Shown: positions 6,153 to 11,760 of the stretch, piece after piece | How the letters are laid out: the number at the start of each line of letters is the position of its first letter | How positions within the stretch are numbered: position 1 is the first letter of the stretch | Source of the DNA: CAYMKL01 sp964390805 | GTDB taxonomy: Bacteria > Chloroflexota > Anaerolineae > VGOG01 | DNA: 14,428 bases | Reading direction: 5' to 3' | NCBI GenBank assembly: GCA_964390805.1 | Contig: CAYMKL010000159.1 | Span: 1 to 14,428, forward strand | Notes under the pieces: generated by a model | Seen by the model: only the letters and a program-made list of their open reading frames with translations | Told to the model about the DNA's origin: nothing | The model's database searches: none | Made by a program: the position numbers and the translations under genes

Positions 6153-6785
6153 CTATTGGATCACCCTTGCCGGCATGCCCACTGCCGTCGCATAGGACGG
6201 AACGTCCCTGGTGACCACCGAGCCAGCGCCAATCACAGACCACTCCCCGATAGTGCGCTGCGGAATCACGGTGGCGCCGATTCCGACCACAGCGCCCTCT
6301 CCAATGGTGACGTCGCCGCCCAGGTGAACACCGGGAGCGATGTGTGCATGATCCCCGATGTGGTTGTGGTGATCCACCGTGCAACTGGTGTTGAGGATGA
6401 CGTTGTCTCCGATGACGGTGCCGGTGTTGACCACCACGCCAGCGCAGATCATCACCCCTTGGCCCAGACGCACGTCGGGAGCGAGCACGGCAGCCGGGTG
6501 GATGGCATTGACCATCTGCTCCCCCCGCGCCCGAACCGATTCGAAGAGGTGGGCCCGGGTGCGGTTGTCGCCGATGGCCACGATGACGGCGTCGTGGTCG
6601 AGCTCGTCAAGTTGGGAAATGGCTCCCAGGACAGGCAAGCCCATGATGGTCGTCCCCGCAAGGGCCGAATCGTCGTCCAGGAAGCCGACCCGCTTATAAT
6701 CTGCCCCCGTAGCGTGGGCCTGCAACAGAATGTCAGCTACTACTTGGGCGTGACCGCCTGCTCCCAGGATGAGCACCCTCTGCAT
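6153..6785 (-). CDS. PglD/NeuD-type sugar O/N-acyltransferase
   Basis: Left-handed beta-helix acyltransferase, 210 residues, the usual length for PglD-like enzymes. It would acetylate the amino group made by a DegT enzyme, using acetyl-CoA. Seen: an N-terminal nucleotide-sugar binding domain with VLILGAGGHAQVVADIL (4-20), then hexapeptide repeats from about residue 97. The catalytic pair equivalent to PglD His125/His134 is present: H139 in VDHHNHIGD and H148 in HAHIAPG. The C-terminal GMPARVI is typical. It starts 22 bases after the phosphoglycosyl transferase stop, clearly in the same operon. NeuD-type O-acetylation of sialic-like sugars is the alternative; the dehydratase, aminotransferase and PglC-like neighbours favour the PglD role. 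Confidence 0.93.
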   Translation of the reverse strand: MQRVLILGAGGHAQVVADILLQAHATGADYKRVGFLDDDSALAGTTIMGLPVLGAISQLDELDHDAVIVAIGDNRTRAHLFESVRARGEQMVNAIHPAAVLAPDVRLGQGVMICAGVVVNTGTVIGDNVILNTSCTVDHHNHIGDHAHIAPGVHLGGDVTIGEGAVVGIGATVIPQRTIGEWSVIGAGSVVTRDVPSYATAVGMPARVIQ

Positions 6786-6807
6786 CTTCTGATGTACCCC
6801 TACCCTG

Positions 6808-7419
6808 TCACTTCAAGTCGTGGACGACGCCGTCTACGCCGTACAGCCCTTCACGACGGACGAGCATGAGGAACGCTTGGAGCAGAATGTACAGGTCGAG
6901 CCGGAGTGACCAGTGATCCACATACCAGATGTCCAGTTCAATACGCTCCGACCACGAAGGTTGGTTGCGCCCATGGATCCAGGCCCAGCCGGCCATGCCA
7001 GGCTTCACCTCCAGCCGTCGTCGCTGCCAGGGGGTATAGCGTGCCACCTGGCTGGGCACGGTGGGGCGCGGGCCGACGATGCTCATGTCCCCCTGCAAAA
7101 CGTTGAACAGTTGTGGGATCTCGTCCAGCGTCCAGTGCCGCAGGAAGCGGCCCACGCGAGTGATGCGGGGATCGTCTTTGGCCACTTCCAGCCCCAGGCC
7201 CTTGTTCTCAGCACCTATTACCATCGTACGGAACTTATAACAGCGGAAGGTTCTGCCGTCTTTGCCCACCCGGTCCTGGACGTACAGAACCGGGCCGCCG
7301 TCATCGAGCTTGATGGCCAAGGCGATGAGGCCAATCAGTGGTGAGAACAGGGTCAGTACAGTTAGGGAGACGACGATGTCGAAGGCACGTTTGATAGCCA
7401 AACCGATACGGCGACTCAT
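6808..7419 (-). CDS. PglC-like polyprenyl-phosphate sugar-1-phosphate transferase
   Basis: Initiating phosphoglycosyl transferase (bacterial sugar transferase domain) that moves a sugar-1-phosphate from a UDP-sugar to undecaprenyl phosphate at the inner membrane. The 203 residues match the minimal PglC/WecP-like form without the extra N-terminal membrane domain. Seen: re-entrant membrane helix IKRAFDIVVSLTVLTLFSPL (9-28), VLYVQDRVGKDG, CYKFRTM, the catalytic Asp99-Glu100 in TLDEIPQLFNVL, the VGPRP loop (115-119), and GMAGWAWIHGRN. The ATG at 7419 overlaps the stop of the glycosyltransferase (ATGA), so the two are translationally coupled; a GTG six codons upstream is open but unnecessary. Beside PglF-, PglD- and DegT-type genes, its substrate may be a bacillosamine-like UDP-sugar (inference). 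Confidence 0.95.
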   Translation of the reverse strand: MSRRIGLAIKRAFDIVVSLTVLTLFSPLIGLIALAIKLDDGGPVLYVQDRVGKDGRTFRCYKFRTMVIGAENKGLGLEVAKDDPRITRVGRFLRHWTLDEIPQLFNVLQGDMSIVGPRPTVPSQVARYTPWQRRRLEVKPGMAGWAWIHGRNQPSWSERIELDIWYVDHWSLRLDLYILLQAFLMLVRREGLYGVDGVVHDLK

Positions 7420-8642
7420 GCTCTCTTCTCTCGACACACTCGCTCCAAAGCCATCTCCAACTTCGGCACCTGATCCCGGCGCTCAAAGTGCGCCTCGACG
7501 TAGGCCCGCGCCAACCGGCCCATGCGCCGGCATCGCCCGCGGTCGTCAGCCAGGTCACCCACTGCCTCAGCCAAAGCGTCAGGGTCGCCCGGCGGCACAA
7601 AGACGCCTCCCTCGGCCGACTCGATCACCTCCCGGATCACCCCGTCAATGGCCAGCACCGTGGGGCGCCCGGCGGCCATGTAGTCAAAGACCTTGTTGGG
7701 GTAGGTGGTGGCGAACATCGGGATGTCCTTCAGAATTGCCAGTCCTGCATCGGCAGCGGCCAAGAGCTCTGGCATGCGGGACTTGGGCTGAGCCGGGATG
7801 AAATGGACGTTGGGCAAAGCCATCTCCTCGGCTTGGCGCATCAGGTTCTGTTTCTCCTTGCCATCGCCGACCAGGATAAAAGCGATGTCCCTCCGGTCAC
7901 GCAGGCGGTCGGCGGCCTGCAGCACAATACCCAGGTCGTTAGCTGGGCCATGAGCTCCCGCATACAGCACCACAAAGCGTCCGTCCAGGCCATACTCACG
8001 ACGCACCGCTGCCCCGTCCGCTGCTGGATCAAACATAGAGGTCTCCACACTGTTGGGCACCAGCGTCACCCGCTCAGTTGGGACGCCCTTGCTCTGCAGG
8101 CGATCCACGTAGGCCGGCGAGTTGACGACGAGATGGTCAGCGTGGTGATACAGTAAACGCTCCAGCCACTCCGCAGCCCAGATCAACGCTGGATTGCGGA
8201 GCACGCCCATATCCACGGCAAAGGCGGGCCATAGGTCGCGCACCTCGAAGACGAAAGGGACACGCTTCAACCGTGCCAACAGCCAGGCGCTGATTCCCTG
8301 GAAGATAGGCGGCGACGTGCCCCATACCACGTCTACTCCCTTGACCCGTATCCCCGCCAACAGGGAAGATGCCATAAAGCTCAGGAAACTCACCCCTCGA
8401 TGTACGAAGCTGCGGTGCAAAGCCGGATAGGTATAGGAGCGGTATATCGTGATTCCATCTTCTTGCTGTCGGATGAGCCAGCCTTCACCGGAATGGCGCC
8501 GACCGGTGAGGTAGCTGATCGTGCTGGCGATGGCCGTAAAGCGATGGCCGGATTGAATCAAGTGTCGGGCCAGTTCATAGTGACGGGTGCCCCCGGCCTC
8601 GTCGCCGGTCATAAACGCCTGGTGAATGAGCAAAATGTGCAT
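7416..8642 (-). CDS. Glycosyltransferase family 4 (WbuB/WcaI-like)
   Basis: Retaining GT-B glycosyltransferase of 408 residues, cytoplasmic or membrane-associated, expected to add a sugar to the lipid-linked intermediate. Seen: N-terminal HILLIHQAFMTGDEAGGTRH with the acceptor-side fold, SYTYPALHRSF, WGTSPPIF (107-114), FEVRDLWP (132-139) typical of the WbuB/WcaI group, the second Rossmann fold from about residue 208 (FVVLYAGAHGPANDLG), PNKVFDYMAAGRP, and the donor-binding ESAEGGVFVPPGDPDALAE segment. The ATG at 8642 follows GAGGGA directly, so the spacing is short but purine rich. It overlaps the PglC-like gene by four bases. WbuB-type enzymes often add an N-acetyl-amino sugar such as FucNAc; the actual donor is not evident here. 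Confidence 0.95.
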   Translation of the reverse strand: MHILLIHQAFMTGDEAGGTRHYELARHLIQSGHRFTAIASTISYLTGRRHSGEGWLIRQQEDGITIYRSYTYPALHRSFVHRGVSFLSFMASSLLAGIRVKGVDVVWGTSPPIFQGISAWLLARLKRVPFVFEVRDLWPAFAVDMGVLRNPALIWAAEWLERLLYHHADHLVVNSPAYVDRLQSKGVPTERVTLVPNSVETSMFDPAADGAAVRREYGLDGRFVVLYAGAHGPANDLGIVLQAADRLRDRRDIAFILVGDGKEKQNLMRQAEEMALPNVHFIPAQPKSRMPELLAAADAGLAILKDIPMFATTYPNKVFDYMAAGRPTVLAIDGVIREVIESAEGGVFVPPGDPDALAEAVGDLADDRGRCRRMGRLARAYVEAHFERRDQVPKLEMALERVCREKRA

Positions 8643-8669
8643 TCCCTCTGTTACCGCTGAACCAGGTTT

Positions 8670-8806
8670 GAATCACTGAGGCACTGATTGCACTGACGCC
8701 CACTGAGCGACGAAGCTGCTGAGGCCGCTGGACTAGGGGCCAGCCAGAGCAGGGGGGTAGTCACTTGGTTTCAGTGTCATCAGCGAAATTCAGTGATTTC
8801 AGTGGT
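8670..8806. repeat. CACTGA-family repeats in inverse orientation
   Basis: GAATCACTGAGGCACTGA at 8670-8687, with more CACTGA units to 8706, faces TCAGTG units at about 8771-8804 (for example TTCAGTGATTTCAGTGG). It fills the gap between the epimerase stop and the glycosyltransferase start. The same family occurs at about 11093-11128 and 11576-11760. Confidence 0.75.
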
Positions 8807-8807
8807 T

Positions 8808-9788
8808 CTAATAATACAACAACTTGAACAATGCTTTGTAACCCAGTGCCAAATTGCGTCGGACGAAACTGTGTTGGTAGACCTCCCAGCATTGGGCATA
8901 GTCGGTGAAGATCGGCTCGCTAGTCAACCTGTGCATCACCTCGAGTTGGACAATGTGCAGACTATGATAGAAAGGGCTGGCCAACATCTTCATCCGCGTG
9001 CCTGATTGCTCGTACAGTGACCAGAACCCAGCGTCGAACTGCGGCAGGTTGTCACGCAGCGTCCTGACTGCTTCGTCAAAGAGTCTCTGGGCTTGTTCAT
9101 CCCGCGTGTGCAGGAAATAGTCGTACACACCCCACGCAGCCCATAAGAAGCCGTTCAGGATGTGGGTTGGGGGATCCACGATGGCTTCTTCAAACCAGGT
9201 GTAGCCTTCCCCATCCACAAAGCTAACCCCGCCCTCATCGGTGGTCTTCAAGAAGGTTTCGAAGGCCCGATGGGCAGCCTCTATATAAGCGGGATTGCCC
9301 GTTTCCTGATACGCCCGCACCAGGAGTGAAATGCCCTGTCCCTGGGAGAGGGCGGAGTACCAGGGGGCCTGGAGGAGCGTGCGGTATTCCCAGTCGAAGT
9401 GATGGTTCCAAACCCACAGACCAGCGGAGTTCTGCGCCAGGTTGCTCACCAGCCAGTTGGCCACGATCAGGAACTTGCGGCGGCGCTCTGAGTCACCCGT
9501 GCGGCTAAAGAGGTTGTAGTTGCCCAGGCCATACTGCGCAATGGCGATGGGGTTGTATTGCAGCCCCACAGCGCCGTGATAGTCGAGCATGGGAATGCCC
9601 TGCTCATCGTAGTGACCAGGGTAATCAGCCTTGGCCAGGAAGGGCATGTAGTATTGGCCCCGTTGCCCCGGCTGGACCTGTTCGTTGGCTTGCGGCTCAC
9701 CATGCCAGAAGGTCAGGTGGCTCTTGCTGGGGGTCAGGTAGGCGGCAAAGATACGTTGGTAGTAGCTCAGACGTCTTCTCAGCGACAT
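8808..9788 (-). CDS. D-glucuronyl C5-epimerase-like protein
   Basis: Homologue of the C-terminal catalytic domain of heparosan-N-sulfate-glucuronate 5-epimerase (Glce, Pfam C5-epim_C), which inverts C5 of glucuronate to iduronate in a polymer. The 326 residues from ATG 9788 (GGAG five bases upstream) form an alpha/alpha-barrel-like protein. Seen: YSALSQGQGISLLVRAYQ (144-161), closely matching the animal SQGQ motif; DPPTHILNGFLWAAWGVYDY (205-224); FWSLYEQSG (255-263); and SPFYHSLHIVQLEVM (271-285). There is no signal peptide or membrane helix, so it would act in the cytoplasm or leave by another route. The open frame extends upstream to 10058, but those codons come from duplicated repeats. A bacterial member with this activity has been reported (Bermanella), so uronate epimerisation is plausible; the polymer here is unknown. 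Confidence 0.88.
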   Translation of the reverse strand: MSLRRRLSYYQRIFAAYLTPSKSHLTFWHGEPQANEQVQPGQRGQYYMPFLAKADYPGHYDEQGIPMLDYHGAVGLQYNPIAIAQYGLGNYNLFSRTGDSERRRKFLIVANWLVSNLAQNSAGLWVWNHHFDWEYRTLLQAPWYSALSQGQGISLLVRAYQETGNPAYIEAAHRAFETFLKTTDEGGVSFVDGEGYTWFEEAIVDPPTHILNGFLWAAWGVYDYFLHTRDEQAQRLFDEAVRTLRDNLPQFDAGFWSLYEQSGTRMKMLASPFYHSLHIVQLEVMHRLTSEPIFTDYAQCWEVYQHSFVRRNLALGYKALFKLLYY

Positions 9789-9868
9789 CTCGTCTCCATC
9801 CTCATTCCCCCCCTCGGTCCCCCCCAACCCTTCGACCTTGCTCAGGGCAAGCTCTGGGGGGGAAGCAG
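9785..9868. repeat. 84-bp direct repeat, copy A, carrying interspersed element copy 3
   Basis: Starts at ACATCTCGTCTCC and ends at GGAAGCAG, with CCCAACCCTTCGACC...GCTCAGGGCAAGCTC inside. It includes the epimerase start codon and ribosome-binding site. Copy B at 9903-9987 is nearly identical. Confidence 0.9.
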
Positions 9869-9902
9869 AAAGGGAGTCGCAGTTCCCCCTCTCCCAGGAG
9901 CA

Positions 9903-9987
9903 ACATCTCGTCTCCGTCCTCATTCCCCCCTCTCGGTCCCCCCCAACCCTTCGACCTTGCTCAGGGCAAGCTCTGGGGGGGAAGCAG
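9903..9987. repeat. 85-bp direct repeat, copy B, carrying interspersed element copy 4
   Basis: Matches copy A with few changes. It overlaps the end of wecB and supplies its stop codon, giving the C-terminal residues PPQSLP. Because the start region of the epimerase is part of the unit, it also carries a second GGAG plus ATG (ATG at 9906), which opens only a 34-codon frame. Confidence 0.9.
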
Positions 9988-11058
9988 GGAAATGACGTTG
10001 GCAATCCGCTCTGCCGCCTGTCCATCCCACAACGGTGGCACCTGCCCTTGCTTCCCATCGCCAGCCAGTATTCGCCCCACCTCGGCCCGCAGCCGTTCCA
10101 TATCCTGCCCGACCAGGATGTTCGTCCCCAGGATGACTGTCACCGGTCGCTCGGTATTCTTCCGCACCGTCAGGCAAGGCACACCCAGGTAGGTTGTCTC
10201 CTCCTGTATGCCGCCCGAGTCGGTGATGACCAGGGTGGCGGAGTGTTGTAATGCCAGGAAGTCGTGATATCCTAGCGGTTCGATAAGGCGTAATTGGGTA
10301 TTGGATATTGGATATTGAGTTCCTTGTAATCTCTGGCGGGTGCGAGGATGAACCGGGAAGATCACAGGTATGTCGTGGCTGATTTTGTCAAGTGCCTCCA
10401 TGATCTCGCGTAGCATAGTCGGCTCGTCCACGTTCGAAGGCCGGTGGAGGGTGACCAGGGCATACCGTTCCAGGTTGAACGTTGAACGTTGAACATTCCA
10501 ACGCGCCAACGCTTTGGGCAACAGCCGTACCAGAGTATCAATCATCACGTTGCCAACTCGGTGGATTTTCTCCGCTGCTATCCCTTCACGCAGCAAGTTT
10601 TCATCGCCATCGGCCGAGGGGGTGAAAAGCAGGTCGGCGATCTGGTCGGTGAGCAGACGGTTGATCTCCTCTGGCATGGTCCGATCAAACGAGCGCAGCC
10701 CCGCCTCCACGTGCCCCACCGGTACTCCCAGCTTAGCGCAGACCAACGCCGTTGCCACCGTGGAATTTACATCACCGTAAACCAGCACCAGGTCCGGGCG
10801 TTTTGCCAAAACCACTGCCTCAAAGCGCACCATGATCTGGGCCGTCTGCACAGCGTGACTATCGGAGCCCACCTCCAGGTCAATATCTGGATTGGGCAGT
10901 CCCAACTCCTGGAAGAAGACTTTGGACATGTTCTCGTCGTAGTGCTGACCGGTGTGGACCAGTGTCTGGCGGATGCCTTCGCGCTGCGCCAGTGCTGTCA
11001 TCACAGGAGCGGCTTTCATGAAGTTGGGACGGGCGCCAACGACGTGTAGTATGTGCAA
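9961..11058 (-). CDS. wecB: UDP-N-acetylglucosamine 2-epimerase (non-hydrolysing)
   Basis: Cytosolic enzyme interconverting UDP-GlcNAc and UDP-ManNAc, supplying ManNAc or its oxidised derivatives to the glycan. I start at TTG 11058, giving HILHVVGARPNFMKAAPVM, the conserved family N-terminus, because AGGAG lies seven bases upstream; 365 residues is normal. Seen: VYGDVNSTVA, GHVEAGLRSFDRTMPEEINR with the catalytic acidic residues, TLHRPSNVD with the catalytic His, and VITDSGGIQEE for UDP binding. Two short loops are repeat-derived: NVQRSTFNLER (GTTGAAC units) and QGTQYPISNTQ (TATTGGA units), both at positions where family length varies. The last residues and stop come from the 85-bp repeat. 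The fold and active site look intact. Confidence 0.96.
   Translation of the reverse strand: MHILHVVGARPNFMKAAPVMTALAQREGIRQTLVHTGQHYDENMSKVFFQELGLPNPDIDLEVGSDSHAVQTAQIMVRFEAVVLAKRPDLVLVYGDVNSTVATALVCAKLGVPVGHVEAGLRSFDRTMPEEINRLLTDQIADLLFTPSADGDENLLREGIAAEKIHRVGNVMIDTLVRLLPKALARWNVQRSTFNLERYALVTLHRPSNVDEPTMLREIMEALDKISHDIPVIFPVHPRTRQRLQGTQYPISNTQLRLIEPLGYHDFLALQHSATLVITDSGGIQEETTYLGVPCLTVRKNTERPVTVILGTNILVGQDMERLRAEVGRILAGDGKQGQVPPLWDGQAAERIANVISLLPPQSLP
10292..10318. repeat. 7-bp tandem repeat inside wecB (TATTGGA type)
   Basis: AATTGGG, TATTGGA, TATTGGA and a partial TATTGA. It encodes TQYPISNTQ and is the same unit family as at 3260-3299 in the aminotransferase gene. Confidence 0.85.
10474..10497. 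repeat. 7-bp tandem repeat inside wecB (GTTGAAC type)
   Basis: GTTGAAC three times, then ATT. It encodes the NVQRSTFNLE region, a variable loop before the conserved YALVTLHRP strand. Confidence 0.85.
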
Positions 11059-11065
11059 CTGTGTA

Positions 11066-11070
11066 CTCCT
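11066..11070 (-). promoter_or_regulatory. Ribosome-binding site supporting a TTG start
   Basis: AGGAG on the minus strand, seven bases from TTG 11058. No ATG or GTG with a comparable site precedes the conserved N-terminus of WecB. Confidence 0.75.
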
Positions 11071-11092
11071 TGCTGCCAGGGCCAGATGACTT

Positions 11093-11128
11093 TGAATCAC
11101 TGAGGCACTGAGGGGATGAAACCACTGA
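11093..11128. repeat. CACTGA-family repeat
   Basis: GAATCACTGAGGCACTGA followed by CCACTGAAAG, in the gap between wecB and the GxxExxY gene. Its first 18 bases are identical to 8670-8687. Confidence 0.75.
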
Positions 11129-11136
11129 AAGCGCCT

Positions 11137-11538
11137 TCAGTTGGCGAGACGCTTGATTTCTAGCCGCTTACTGCCAAAGTTGATCAGCAGTCCAACCTGG
11201 TGTCCCGATGCCTTGAGGTAGGAAAGTGTCTGGATGAAGTCTACCTCTTCCAAGCTCGCTTTGGCCTTGATCTCCACCAGCACTTCGCCGCTGTCGTCTC
11301 CGACAAAGAAATCCACCCGCTTTCGTCCCACTTTCTGGCCTTTGTAGATGATGTCTATCCACACCTCCCGGCTGTATTCCAGCCCGTGGGCCGGGAATTC
11401 CTTCGCCAGCGCACGCTGGTAGATGACCTCCTCAAAGCCAGGCCCCAGGATACGATGCACCTCGTGAGCTGCAGCAAGGGTGCGTGAGGTCAACGCCGAG
11501 AGCGGGTACTGGGTGTCTACATAGACTTCGTTGTTCAT
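11137..11538 (-). CDS. GxxExxY protein (PD-(D/E)XK nuclease-fold family)
   Basis: A 133-residue stand-alone protein of the GxxExxY family, related in fold to PD-(D/E)XK nucleases; no function is established for most members. Seen: GFEEVIY (34-40), the motif that names the family; Asp76 in RKRVDFFVG; Glu89 and Lys91 in LVEIKAK, an apparently complete D...ExK site; and FIQTLSYLKASG (101-112). The ATG is nine bases after a GGAGG site. It lies between the oxidoreductase and wecB, flanked on both sides by CACTGA repeats, as if inserted into the operon together with them or maintained by them. A nucleic-acid role is inferred from the fold only. Confidence 0.93.
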   Translation of the reverse strand: MNNEVYVDTQYPLSALTSRTLAAAHEVHRILGPGFEEVIYQRALAKEFPAHGLEYSREVWIDIIYKGQKVGRKRVDFFVGDDSGEVLVEIKAKASLEEVDFIQTLSYLKASGHQVGLLINFGSKRLEIKRLAN

Positions 11539-11575
11539 TTGTGTGTGCCTCCATCAGTGGCTCAAATGATTTAGG

Positions 11576-11662
11576 ATCACTGAGACACTGAAGGAATGAG
11601 TTCACTGATGCTCGCGCCCAACCTTTCAGTGTCCTCACCACCATCATTGCCTCAGTGATTCA
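11576..11662. repeat. Long CACTGA-family direct repeat, copy A
   Basis: The first 56 bases (11576-11631, ATCACTGAGACACTGAAGG onwards) are identical to 11674-11729. The remaining 31 bases are similar and end in CAGTGATTCA in both copies. Confidence 0.9.
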
Positions 11663-11681
11663 GACGACTTGGAATCACTGA
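11652..11681. repeat. 10-bp hairpin between the direct repeats
   Basis: TCAGTGATTC at 11652-11661 is the exact reverse complement of GAATCACTGA at 11672-11681, with a 10-base loop. It is formed by the end of copy A and the start of copy B. Confidence 0.8.
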
Positions 11682-11760
11682 GACACTGAAGGAATGAGTT
11701 CACTGATGCTCGCGCCCAACCTTTCAGTGCTCTCATCAGCATCAGTGCTTCAGTGATTCA
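11674..11760. repeat. Long CACTGA-family direct repeat, copy B
   Basis: Second copy, offset by 98 bases from copy A. Its right end runs into the oxidoreductase gene and encodes that protein's final residues ESLKH and the TGA stop. Confidence 0.9.

Noticed and set aside
6003..6869. Plus-strand open frame rich in His/Asp
   Set aside because: Antisense shadow of the acyltransferase and its neighbours; the His/Asp content comes from the opposite-strand hexapeptide repeat codons.
9789..10058. N-terminal extension of the C5-epimerase to 10058
   Set aside because: The extra 90 codons are repeat-derived, overlap wecB, and the ATG at 9788 has a good ribosome-binding site directly before the conserved region.
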